NCBI GenBank assembly: GCA_026724425.1
Contig: JAIUCV010000011.1
Coordinates: 11,367,501 to 11,431,500 of the forward strand
Direction: 5' to 3'
Source of the DNA: Erythrophleum ivorense
Lineage: Eukaryota > Streptophyta > Magnoliopsida > Fabales > Fabaceae
Length of the DNA: 64,000 bases
A model generated the notes under the pieces. That model had not been told where the DNA came from. It saw only the letters and a program-made list of their open reading frames with translations, and searched no databases. Numbering within the stretch: position 1 is the first letter of the stretch; every line of letters starts with the position of its first letter. Shown piece after piece: positions 35,802 to 48,068 of this stretch. A program made the position numbers and the translations under genes.

Positions 35802-36689
35802 TGTTGATAAAGGCTTCAAAGGATGGTGGAGCAGCAATTGGTTAACAAAATTGGTGCAAAAGGACAATGGTGATGGCGTGGCAATGAAATGACAAGTGGA
35901 GCAACTAGCAATTGAGTGAGTCAAAACGAGAGAAAAGGAAAGAGAATGTCGAAAGAGTGTTTTGAGATATGGGCTAGGAATTTCAATTTAAAATTACTTT
36001 GTGAGAAATGCCCAAGTCAGGACCCTCTAAAGTTCTTGGTTATCTTTTCTATAAAGTTGGAGAGAGATAAACACAGAGTGTAGGTCTCATACATTCCCAC
36101 ACTTTCTCTCTTAATGTTCAACGCCACATCTTGTGTCTATTTCTCTCTAACATTGTAGGAAATTTATAGCAAGAAATTTTAAAAGATATCCATGCATAGA
36201 AGAAGCCCCTCACTTGTCCCTCACTAATATGTTTTTTTTAAATTAATTTACCAAAGAACTCTTAGGTAATCACTGCAATGGTAGAAACTGACATTTATAG
36301 CATACATAGTTGTGTTAATTTATTATCATGGTTTAAAAATATATACTTTCTCTATCAATATATTATAGGAGTATAATATATGCCATTTGGAAAACAAAGC
36401 AATTACAAAGAAAGACATTTAGAGTATCCTTAGATTTAGATTAAGGAGAAAAGAAATAATAAAAAAGGAAGATATTTTAGGTTACATTTGGATATTGTGT
36501 AATTTAGAATTTCATGAAATTTAAAATGCAAGGAATTTAAATTGTTGCAATTCAAATTTTTGGTTTGAATAACTACTGTATTTAATTATAAAATTCTTTA
36601 TACATGACTATATATGCATGTATGATGTATGCATATGTGTGTGTGTGTGTGTGTGTGTGTATACATGTATAATATCTTCAATAGTACAT
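35802..36689. other. AT-rich spacer with (TG)n
   Basis: No gene seen. A (TG)12 tract lies at 36636-36660. Confidence 0.5.
36636..36660. repeat. (TG)n microsatellite
   Basis: Twelve uninterrupted TG units. Two short overlapping ORFs here are products of the repeat. Confidence 0.95.
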
Positions 36690-37142
36690 TTATCTATACA
36701 TATGCATGCACATACATATATGCACACGTTTGCAACTATATGCACACCATTTTTTTCATTGTTTATTCATCTCCACTCTTGCTTCTTATCCTTTCCAAAC
36801 TAATTATTATAGATATTCTCAACATTATGAAAACAATTGCCATTAGAGACTACAGATTAAAGCCTAGCTATCTGAGAGCTACTAGAGTTTAAATTTAAGC
36901 CAGCATTCATCTTATTCTTAAATATTGTGAAGGCAACCACTAACCTACTCAATCATAAATATGAATAGTCACAACTAGGGTACAAACTTTTTTCTTTTTT
37001 TTTTTAACCACCCTTTTAACTAACTTGCATTTTCCCTGTATAGTTGACAAACCAGTTGTAATTAATAAAGTTTTAAACACCAAAGATCAAATTTTGAATT
37101 GCAATATAGAGGCTGCAACAGCACCACTAAAACATTACTTCT
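36690..37142. repeat. Orphan SRK downstream flank (ghost copy)
   Basis: This aligns with the downstream flanks at 4440-4790, 16000-16330, 26330-26600 and 60290-60420. Landmarks are AACATTATGAAAACAATTGCC, TTGACAAACCAGTTGTAATT and CAACAGCACC. No minus-strand SRK exon follows. The sequence jumps to a plus-strand membrane exon, so the gene body was deleted. Confidence 0.6.
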
Positions 37143-37336
37143 TGATAAAGGAGTAGCAGTTTCTATTCCATTGGTTCTTATGATGCTTTTGGCTTTCTCT
37201 TATATTCATTGGCAGAAAAGAAAGCATAAAGGTAAGCCTTCATATGTGTAATATTTCATTCAGCAACTAATCTAGTTATGGAATGTGCATTAAATGAATA
37301 AGCTTGTTTTCTAAGAGGGGGGAAAAACAACTATAA
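37143..37336 (+). pseudogene. SRK transmembrane-exon fragment (copy I)
   Basis: The plus-strand frame reads VAVSIPLVLMMLLAFSYI followed by a basic stretch (HWQKRKHK), and then a good donor site (GTAAGC) at about 37231. That is a membrane-spanning helix with a stop-transfer signal. The sequence through TTCTAAGAGG at 37311-37320 matches the corresponding exon and intron at about 57000-57220 of the plus-strand pseudogene. An LTR interrupts it soon after. No other exon of this copy is present. Confidence 0.65.
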
Positions 37337-39825
37337 TGACCTGAGGCACTGGTTCGAGTCCATTAGCATACATACCGCAATTTTTTTCTCCTTTTTGTTG
37401 TCATTTTTTTGCTATACCAAATATGTCCCTATTTTCCTAACTTAAAGAGGGGCTTTTAGGTCATTTCTTATCTCCATATTCTACAACACATTTTCTTCCA
37501 CCTGCAACCATCCTTTCGGTTAGAGAATAGGGAGTAAAGATAGCCAAAAATGTCTATAAATCCTTCATTTTTTGCCACAACTTGCTGCTTCATGCTTTAG
37601 TTTCCTATATGCCATTTTTCTGATACAACCCAAGCCAGATTAAGCTATATTAGGTAGCACATTTTCATGCTAAATGGTCTCTATTTTGGGCAAAAATTTC
37701 AGCATAGGAATGGTTGTTAAGACACGTTCATTTCTTCCCTTAAGCTTCCTTATTAATGGTGTATTAGATCCTCTTATGATGCTCAAGGAAACCCACTCTT
37801 CACACCTTTCCTTCCTGACTCTCAGCTATTTGGTGCAATATTAGTGGTGTATGGGGCTGCTTGGAGGATGTTGTCTTAGGGAGCCAAGGTAGGGAGAGAG
37901 TTACATTTATTTTGAGATATAAAATTCAAGCTTGTTTCGGGTAGGAATTCCTTTCTTATGACATTGATTCTTCCCTTCCTCACACGCTCAAATCGTGATG
38001 CCTGCTACCATAAGCGTTGTGTGTGTGTTACTATAGCTAGATATTGGGGGGTATAATTAGTAGTTTATATATATATATATATATACATAGAGGAGTGGAA
38101 AAAAAAACCATAATTATCAATTGCCTTTTTTTTTGTTTATCAATGGAAATTAGTTTCTTCCCCTTCTAATATAAGTATATTTTCTTTTATAGATATATGT
38201 GGTGTGTTCCAAATCTCTCCCAAATTAGTGATAGTTTATCTTTAGGACTTGTATTTTATCCTACAATAGAAATTTATTTTTTTTTTCTTTTTGATTAATT
38301 TCTATACACATCTTGAAATGATAGAAAACCATCCACACATTAAGGCATATAGTTTTATCGTATAATATGAATTGTTTCAATTTTTCCTAGTACATAATAA
38401 ATTAAGAAATTCATAGGAGTTCACATCTAAAGCAATGTATAAAATAATAGTGAGATGAAGTAGATTGGATATTGAGTATCCATAATAATTGACCATTGAA
38501 GTTGTTCAAGTATTAAGAATTTATGACTTAGTGTATACGGCATTCGGAGAGTCAGGCACACTCAAAGAGTTAATGGAGAATGTAATAGGAAATTTTTTGA
38601 TGTTATCTTAAAAGGTAAGTAAGCAATGCTAACTATAAACATTGTATAATTTCTGCTTCCTTTTTTTGTTTTCAAAGTTGATTACACATTTATGTGGTTA
38701 ATATTATTTATTTATTCATTATTCATTAAATTATTTAAATATCTATATAAACTTTACTATATTATAAGGACAAACCATTCCTTGATCATATTTCTACCTA
38801 AATGTAAAGATTTTAGTTGGTATGTTTTGATTTTCTATACATTAGACATCTAATGAATTATTCAGATCCCATTTTTCAATTGAAAGTAGCATTAATATAA
38901 GTTTTGATATTTTTAAAGGTATATTCTAAAAACATTTTATGGGAACTATCTATTATGGAACCTTGCAACTAACAACAGTAAGTGTTAGCATGACACACCA
39001 TGATTTGTACTATAATTAGTAGGGGTGTTGCTAGCCCCGTGTGGTTGGCCACCAGACATGGATCTATTCTGATTCCTCACGAGCATGTTGCTCAACGTCT
39101 CTGTGACTTACCATCTCGGGCAATGTGCTCTATGTCTGATTTATTGGTACTAATTAGACATTCCTATTATAATTCAGAATGATTTACAGAGAGAGCTTAC
39201 TGATTTCTATATTAAATATGCCAATTAATAAGTTACGAGTTGGAATGAAGCTTTTATATGAAATTGTGTTTATTTTTTATAGTTAGCCTTGTTTACTTAC
39301 TGAATATTTGTCTCATTCCTTTTGTTTTCAATTTATTTCAGAGAGTAGGCTTGACCCTGATCCTTCTTCAACAACTTTGGATTGGTCATCTTCTGTTATT
39401 TTTTTGTGAGCCTCGCATCTGTTAGTGTGGGCATGTTTTGAGGGTGTAATTGAAATTTATTTTGTACTGTAGAATGTCTTATGTAGCTCCACTAAACCAC
39501 AAGTAGGGTTCCCCACCCCTAGAATTGACTTATAATGGTCTGGATTAATAGTAAAATGTTTGTGTAATGTATTTGTACTAGTTGGTTACTTTGTAGAAAT
39601 ATTAGGGGGTTCAATTTACAGAGGAGACTCTATTGAAATTTTTACAAAAGCCAACTGAAATTGAATCATGTAATGCATATATGATTTGCAATTGTTCCAT
39701 TTGGTTTTAATGTTTGGTATTGAATCTTAGTCATATTTGCTAATGTTTGGTAGAATTTTAGTTTGGTTTTGGCTTACAGAGATTATCTTCCATGCTGGTC
39801 ACACTTTTAGTCGTGGGGTGTGACA
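37337..39825 (+). repeat. gypsy-type 5' LTR
   Basis: The right end GGGGTGTGACA at 39815-39825 is directly followed by a degraded primer-binding site (AAGTTAGTATAAGAG, compare TTGGTATCAGAGC). Internal blocks match the LTR at 1-2381. The left border is inferred where homology to the SRK intron stops, at the TG of TGACCTGAGG. The length of about 2.5 kb fits the >2.38 kb of the first LTR. The ORF at 39000-39182 is not a gene. Confidence 0.65.
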
Positions 39826-41115
39826 AAGTTAGTATAAGAGTTTAGATTTTTCTGTGGTTTTGTGGAGCAAGTGTTCTTCGATGGGACCTCAATTACTATT
39901 ATAAACCTGGGCATAATTATAATCGAGATGCCACTAATGACCTTATAAGGTGCCCTAACAAATTCCTTCGAGTCTATTGTCTTGTTAAATATAATGATGG
40001 TTTATCTTAAGGCCTCATAGGCAAGCTCCACCTGAGGATAGAGTAGAGCCTCCGCAGCCCCAGAGGAAGTTGCACCACCAGTTTAGTTGAGGCTAGTGAG
40101 CCTTAAGTTGTGAGAGAGGAAGCAGAGGTTTCAGTAACTCTTTCTTAGTTTCTAAAGTTGAAGCTTCACACTTATTATAGAACAAATAGTCAGGAGGATT
40201 CTTAGCAATTTATTAATGGCATTGAGAAGATATGCAGAGCCTTGAGTTGCTTGAGTGCAAAATCAACCGAGTTTGTTAGGTTTTAGTTACAAGATGTAGA
40301 TTATATATAGTTTCAAACTTTGTTGGGTGAAAGGTCAATTAAGTCATGCCCAATATTGTGGGTAGAATTTAAGGAACTTTTCATGGATTGCTTTATGTCA
40401 TAGAGTGTCCTAGATGCCAGGGTCAAAGAGTTTAAGGGTTTGAAAGTACACCTAGCATGAGCATCTCTAATTACAACATCCATTTCATGTAACCATCTCA
40501 GTATGCCCCACATTTAGTCCCTATTGAAAAGGACAAGATTAAGCGATTTGTGAATGGGTTGCCTTGAATGTTGTACAAGGTGGTTGCTCTACAAATGAAT
40601 ATGTTTCCTTCTTATTTAGCAACTATAAATTATGTACGCATGATAGAGACGAGGGATAGGGAGGAGGATACCTCCAAGAGGAAGAGGAAGCGAGGTAGTG
40701 AAAATAGGTTTGGAGGTAATTCTTTTGCAGCTAGATCTTCTCATGGGCCTAGGCCTCAAGGCCATCAAAGACCTATTCAGGCCTTTATAGGATCTCCGAC
40801 TTCATTTTCTGTTGGTACCGACAGGCACAAAGCATATCTCAGGAGTGCTAGCACAGTTCCTACCTTAGCTTCTACTCAAATCTTGCCAATCTAGGGGTCT
40901 TTGTTCTATTTATGAGAAGATACATTCTCGCTCTTGCTACAAGGAGACAGGAGCATGTTTTCATTATGGGCAAGTTGGGCATTTAGTGAGAGATTACCCT
41001 CAGTGTTACCCTGAGTTTAGTCAGGGATCAGTTCGACCTACTAGGTAATTCTTAGCAAGAGCTCAATTTGTTGGCATAGTTATAGTTCAAAATGGTAGAG
41101 GTAGCAGCAGTGGGG
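39826..41115 (+). pseudogene. Ty3/gypsy gag remnant
   Basis: Downstream of the PBS, several frames give a retrotransposon gag domain with stops. One segment reads INGIEKICRALSC, another VEFKELFMDCFM, and another HLVPIEKDKIKRFVNGL near 40510-40560. An open stretch at 40568-40894 holds the basic gag C-terminal region (KRKRKRG). A degraded zinc knuckle, CFHYGQVGHLVRDYP, appears at about 40950-40995, with its second and last cysteines lost. Protease, RT and integrase are missing; the element breaks off at about 41115. Confidence 0.75.
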
Positions 41116-41899
41116 TGATATTTCAATATTATTATATTTTATATTCCTCATATTTAGTCTTAATAATAAATTATTATGGGTAATTTGATAACTTTGGGCT
41201 TATTTTATATTAACTAGGCTTAATTTAGATTAATAGACTTTAAATATATTTTTATTATATTTATCTAATGGAGGCCTAATTATTTTTTAATTGTATTTTG
41301 TAAGATAGAAGATTCCTAAAAGGATTAGTTTAGAAGACTTCTACAAGGTTTTAGATATTATCTTATTAAGTTACTAAAGAATTTGGATATTACTTCAAAA
41401 TTAGCTTTAAGATTAGTATTAGATTTCTTATGGGAGAAGGCAACTTCACTTATTTAAGAAGGGGAAGACATCAATACACATATTCTATCTTCTCTATTTC
41501 TCATTCTTATTTTCGTCTTTTTCATGGCTTTCTAATTTTCTTAGTGATCAATCCAAAGTCTAAACTTGATATCGAACTTAAATCCATATTTATATAGAAC
41601 TCTAGTTTGAATTTTGATTTTAGAATGTATTTCATTTTTATTCTCTTTGTTTTTATGTAATTATTATTATTTTGGTTAGATGATTTTGGTTACATGAATT
41701 CTAATTTGTTTGATTTATCTAAGAACATATTTTGATTTAATCAGTTGATTAATCAAATAAATTTATTCTTAGCTACATTAGGATTTTACATGTGTCTCTG
41801 GTTAAGTGCAAAACAGTTTGGCTTCCTATTGTTGACGGAAGTGAGGTTGCGTTATGATTAGCAATACAAACCAATTAAAATCCTAAATGGTAGTTTAAG
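41116..41899. other. Unclassified AT-rich insertion, possibly a solo LTR
   Basis: It lies between the gypsy gag remnant and the LTR nest. A segment around 41430-41490 (ACTTATTTAAGAAGGGGAAG) looks like a TATA region of an LTR promoter. I could not define TG/CA borders or a target duplication. Confidence 0.3.
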
Positions 41900-43321
41900 T
41901 GTAATACTTAATTATAACATCATAAATTCTTATCTCATTTCAGACTATATCTATACCTCACATTATACAACTCACATAAGAGGCAAAACAATGGCATTAA
42001 AATAATGCATTATTTAGCATTGTGTCGCGTGTAAAATTTTTGTTCGGCATCCCGTGAACCATGTGAGCTCATGTATCACATTTTCATATTTAATTACATA
42101 GATACAATTCATTTTCATCATCAAAATTGGCCCACAACTCGTGGAAACCAAAGGGAAGCATAAAACTCTATCCCTATATTTTCAGCCAAAATTTTGCCAT
42201 TTTTGTTACAAATTTTTGAAAATCATAATTAATCCTAGAAAAATTGAAATCATGCATTCTTGGATATTATGGAAAGCTACACATGTTTAATTTATGCTAA
42301 AAATATGCCCAAACCATGAAACATAACACAGAAAATGTTTGACATTTGAAAAATTCTAGAGGTCTAGCTGTCTATTGGTGTTGTCACAGAATTTTACAAC
42401 AAATTTTAAAAATGTCTAATTAATTTCATAAAAATTCAATCTATGCAAATGATACTAATATGAAAATATGCGGATGTTAGCTAGAGGATAAAAATAAATC
42501 CAAACCAGTTTAGGCACACCTAGACCTTGAAATCTAACCAAACAGTACCTGAGGTCAGTTGGGACACCTAATACTAGGCAGGATCTTTAAAAATTCATAT
42601 CTCCCTTTCTAGACTCCAAATGAGGTGCTTCCAGTTAGCACAAGTCACTATGAAAGTATGGTTTCTTTACATAAAATTTTGTGACAATTAGACATCATTT
42701 GAGCCTTGTGTGACAGAAATTATTTTCAGACTAAGTGAATAGTGCATTAGATCAAAATTAAAATTTTTGCCAACTTTGAAAATTTATCAAATATTCTCTA
42801 GCCCTGCGAAAATTTTATTCTTTAACTTCCTAAAAAACTCTCAATAAGCTCTAATTGTATGCCAAATCTCAGATCAAGAAGAGCTCATTTGGACAAAAAA
42901 TGATATAGGGTTCCAATATGGTCAATTCTTGGTCTATACAAGATATCAAAATGTCCAAATAGCTTTCTTTGGGGTTTGGCACCTCTTGAGTAAATCTAAA
43001 ACCATAAATAGGACTTGTATGAACTACCCAAATGATCCCAAACCTCACACATCTCAATTTCACCATTCCATTTCCATTTGTACATAATTACATAATGCCA
43101 TTCAAGAAGCTAGTTTGTCATAACATACTCATTTTACATTCTAATGGTCTCATAACATAATCTCTCATTTATGCATGACATATTATCATAATTACACATG
43201 TTCATATTATCCCAGGGCATATACAACTATGGATTTCATTAATTGCCATCCATAAGGCCTTAAAGTAACAATTTATCCATTTTGATGCCAAGCTCTCATT
43301 TCTCATGTGATTGGCTTCCAT

Positions 43322-46224
43322 TGTAACACCTTCATTTCTAGCTCATACCCATCATGCCTTACATGCTCATAACATATGGGAAGCACAAAAGGGAGATCAT
43401 TTTCTTAGGGTTCATATTCTTTTTCACATGGCATCATACATGGGTAGACATTCACTTTAGTGTCACATGGACCGGGTGAGCTCTTTCTATGCATTCTCAT
43501 GTTTAATTGCACTATTAAGACTCATTTCAATCCCAAAAATATGCTTGGAACTCATGGAAAGCAAAAAGGGATGTGAGACATGCAAATTCGTTTTCGGCAG
43601 ATTTGGCCTCATTTCTGGGCAAAGTTCAGAAATTCATAACTAAATCCAGAAAAATTGAAAACTGCATTCTTGGTCATTATGAAAATCTTAGACTGTCTAC
43701 TTCATGGAAAAAATACATGCAAGTCATAAAATCTCACATATAATGCGTTTGACATGCAAAATCATCTACTGGTCGGAGGGGCTCTGCTACTGTCACAGTT
43801 TACTAATATGGACTTCAAAAATGTCTAACTAATTCCAAAAAAATCCAATACATGCAAATGATACCACTATGGAAAGATGTGGATGTTAAATAGAGGGAAA
43901 AAATGTCTCCAGATCAGTTCATTAAGCCAAACTCTCGGAAACCGATGAAACAGTACCTTGGGTTTGGTAAGATGACTGATTCTGGGCTGGAACTTCGAAA
44001 TTGCATATCTTCCTCTCTAGACCTCCAAATGAGGTGCTTCCAGTTGCTACAAGTCACTGTGACTGTCTAGTTCCTGTCTATAAAATTTTGTAATCATTGT
44101 ATCACGTTTACCCTCGGATGATACAATTCTCCAACTGACCAAATGAACAGTATTTCTGGAAATCCAAATTTCTGATACCAACTTTGAAAAATCATAGAAA
44201 ATTCTATAAACCTCCAAATTACTTGATCTTTAACTTTCCAAAAAGCTCTAGACAAGATCTAGTCACATGCCAAATTTCAAGGCAAGAAGAGATAATTTGG
44301 TCAGACTTGGACATTATGGCAAAAAGACCATTTTCATGTGTTAAATGAGGCTTTAAGGGTTCAAATTTGCCTCTTCTACCTTTAAAGCTCTATGAGCACG
44401 TGGGAATGCATCCACATGGGCTACCAACCATGGCTCAAGTGTCTAATGACCCAGATTTGCAAAACTCACTCTCCCACACCAACACACACATCATGTATAT
44501 AGGCAAAGATCTTTACTATTTATACCGAAAACGTGCTACATTGTTCAAATAGTCTCATTCTCATACACATATGATACATACATTCATTTACAAGTATTTC
44601 TAGGTGCTACATCATGTACATCGATAATTTACACCACTTGACTTAACTACAAAATAAATACAAGAGGCTCTTTTACAAGTTTTCACTAATCTCCCTAGCT
44701 TTAGGCTTGGTGGCTCCCATCTCTTGCCTCACTTGGTCCACCTAGCATGTTGGGATGGTGGAGAGGGGGAGTGAGATTCAAAGAATCTCAATAGCTCATC
44801 TCTCATTCAATCATACACACAAAGCATACAAACAAGTCTCACAATGTATGCATGGGCATGTTAGTATATAAAATCATAAAAAAAAGCATTTGCAACATCT
44901 GAGGTGGCCATACATAAAAAGGAACATTTTCAACATGTGAGTAGGCCATACATAACATATTAAAACTTGCCAAGTAAATGGATTAGCCTCACCCACTCAC
45001 TTGTGGATTTTGGACTTGCCTCACCCATTCTCTAAGAGGTTCTTAGACTCAACCCTTACTCTTTGGGAGTCAACCTCACTTTTGGAAAACTCTTTACTTT
45101 GTTTCAACCAACTTGAGGGTTTTTGGCTCATCCTCACCATGGCTAAAGGGTTGTTAGCTTTTCCATACTCAAGCAAACTCAAGAACCACATAAAACAACA
45201 TTAAAATACATGAGGCATCATCATACTAGCATACTTCTCATGGTTCAAAACATACATACACACCAGCAAGACAATGTAAACACACATCTTATGCATGAAA
45301 GAAGGTGGAGAGAGCTACCTTTTTGGGTATTCACAACTTTTCCTTTCAACTTGTCTCCTCCCTTGTGATTTTCACAATCAACTCTAGATGGGAGTGCTTC
45401 TCTTGAGCCTAGCCACACAAGAAGCATAGAATTATTCTCTAAATACTTATTCATAAGTTAGAGATTTCTTTCTAGCAACCATACTAAGCATGTAAGAGCT
45501 AGGGGTTCTCTCTCTCACTAGAAACTCATCCACTCTCCTTCCTCTCTCAAGCTCTCACAAAGGAAGCAAGGGAGAAGTAAAGATGTATGGGTCTTGGTCT
45601 TCTTCAAGAGGAGTTTTCTACTCTCCCTCCTCTGAACCAAGCTCAAAACATGGCTACTTTAACTACCAAAACTGTGGGAAGAGAGGATAAGGAGAGAAGA
45701 ACAGCATGCTAAGAGAAAAGTCATAGAAATCCTTACCTTTCTTGTTCTTTCTTCCTCCTCTAGGCTTCTCTCTCTCTCTCCTCCACTCTTTTCTCTATCT
45801 TAGAGTGAGCTTAAGTCAGTTACAGAGTGAGAGAAGGAGTTGACGCTTTAATAACTTAAATCCTCTTTTTTCATGCTTTTCCGGACTAACCCTCGCTATA
45901 GCGAGCCATAACCCTCGCTACGGTGAGCTCGTATCAGTCCCAGACCTCTGCCTTCGCTACAGCGTGCACTACAGCGAGCAACGCCCTGGTTTTTGTATGG
46001 GGTGCCTGAACTCTCTATAGCTAAAAGCATTTTCGCTATAGCGAGAAGGCACTCTCGCTATAGCTAGACCATTTCTCGCTATAGCGAACAGGTACATTCG
46101 CTATAGTCAGGCTGTAGCTAGCAGACTTAGAAAATTTTCAGCCTTCCAACAATTTTTAGCTTTTCTTCCCTTTTTCTTCTTTTCTTCTTCTTCTTTCTTT
46201 TCTTTTCTTTTCCTGGTTGTTACA
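43322..46224 (-). mobile_element. Young solo LTR with perfect TCCAT target duplication
   Basis: The 2903-bp unit begins TGTAACACC and ends GGTTGTTACA on the plus strand. TCCAT lies directly on each side (43317-43321 and 46225-46229). The orientation is minus, judged from the TGTAAC start and the match to the plus-oriented relative at 53264. There is no PBS, gag or pol, so this is a solo LTR. It sits inside an older copy of the same family. The palindrome array at 45889-46110 is in its first 340 bases (element orientation). Confidence 0.88.
45889..46115. repeat. Array of CTCGCTATAGCGAG-like palindromes
   Basis: About nine copies or half-copies of the self-complementary motif CTCGCTATAGCGAG lie in 230 bases, at about 45891, 45912, 45953, 45970, 46012, 46031, 46053, 46076 and 46096. 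Some are perfect and some carry one to four changes (for example CTCGCTACGGTGAG). Spacing is irregular, roughly 15-40 bases. The array lies in the upstream (U3) part of the young LTR. Confidence 0.8.
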
Positions 46225-48068
46225 TCCATTCCCTTGGTCTCTTAATCCACCTAACATGTTAGATCATTTGAGAGGAGGAAATGAGATTTAAAGAATCCCA
46301 ATAGCTCATTTGTACACCTTGCTAACATTTGTACACCTTTTCCTTAATCCTTGAATCTTCTCCCTTGACCTTATACACCCAAGAAGGTGGAGATCACTTC
46401 TTTTGGCCTAGACACATCATATGGAAGCTAATTATACATTTGAAGCAAAGTCTAAGGCCACACAACTTGCTTAGACACTAGCTTGGCCTATAAACCCTTT
46501 TATGGTTCCAAGATTGCACCTAATGAAGTAACACCAATCAAATAAATTCTAGGATCCATTCTTTCCTTTCAAATGTAATTCTTAACTCTTTTTAAGCCTC
46601 TTGGAGTCATCATACAATTAAAACAAAGAGCCTAACTACATGTTGCTTCTTTAGGTCATATTATGGAACATAAAGTACCATCTCACTTTCTATGATTTCT
46701 AAATTTTTTCTAAGGCTTCCCCTTATATTCTTTCATTATATATGACTCAAAAATGAGCTTAGAAAAATTTAAAACTATCCCTAACTATGCTATCCCCTCT
46801 TGGGTGAACCTATGGTATGGAAGGTTTTAAGCTTTATGGACTTTGCTTTGTTTTCTTAATGGAGGAAGCACATAAGGAGGCTTCTAGAGATCTTAGTAGC
46901 TCATTCAAACACTTATTTAGGCATAGGAATTAAGAGATCAAATCAGATTTTGGGAGGAACACTTGAAACCCTAGAAATTGCATCTTGAATTTTCATAGTT
47001 ATTTGTTAATTCTCTTTACATATTCTTAATCTCCACACCCTTTTTTTCTCAGAATCACCCTTGGTTTTGCAGAAAAACCAAGCCCTTCTAGGTCTTCTTA
47101 AGTGGGGTAAAATGGTGGAGGAAGAGTAGCAAGGGGTAGCAACCATGGAAGAAGAAATTACCTTATTTTCTTGCTTTTTCTCACTTGAATCTTGTCTTCT
47201 TTGGACTCTTCTCTTCAAATCCGAATTTTTTTCCTTAATTTCTCCCTTAAAATAGATTTATAAACTTCATTATAATCATAGGAAACAAAGGAGAATAGAG
47301 GAAAAGAGGTTTGGATGGAAGAAAGCATAGAAAACTACTAAGAATCTATACTTTTCTGCCTTGATTTCTCCTTCTTCTTCCCTCCCTTTGGTGTGCTTAA
47401 ACCCTAGCTCTCTCCTCTATATTAGGGCAGAAACAATTGTGTCTAAATGAGTGAGGAGGTGGGGCACCACTTATATATAGGTGGGAGAAAGAAACACTTT
47501 TCAAAAATTTCTATTTTGCCCTAATTTGTCTTTAGTATTTGTGTTTCTAGTTCGTTTTAGCTCTTTTTTTAGAACCATCTTTTCCATTATGAAATTTAGG
47601 TTCTCATTTAGTAAAATTCATTTGGAATCACTTAAATTGGAGTGAAAACCTTTTCGAACCAATTCATCAAAGTTCAAGTGCACCGACATTGAAAAAGTCT
47701 ACTGGAGGGGCTTTAGTTATCTTGGGCATTCCCATGGTTTTAAGGGCCTCTGAGAACCCTAAGGAACTCAAAATTTTCATTTAAAAAGCCCTCCTATGAG
47801 AATTCTAAATTTTACTTAAAATTATAAAAATGTCATTACATTTCATAAGTTTTTCGTAAGAAATTGTTTCTTCATTCTAGTTTAGTTTTTCTTTCCGTCT
47901 AAGCCTGGGATTCTCATTTTTAAGAGTCTAAAATGTTTTCTAAAATTTTTTGGAACCTTAGCTAATTCATTTTGGGAGACTTCCTTTTGTATTTGGTAAA
48001 TTTCGTTTGTTTATAGAGAAATCGCACATTACGTTTCTCATATTTTTTCTCGTTTTTAGAAAATTAGA

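Noticed and set aside
37345..37365. GGTTCGAGTCC, a tRNA B-box-like sequence
   Set aside because: No A-box, anticodon arm or acceptor stem can be folded around it; it lies in LTR sequence.
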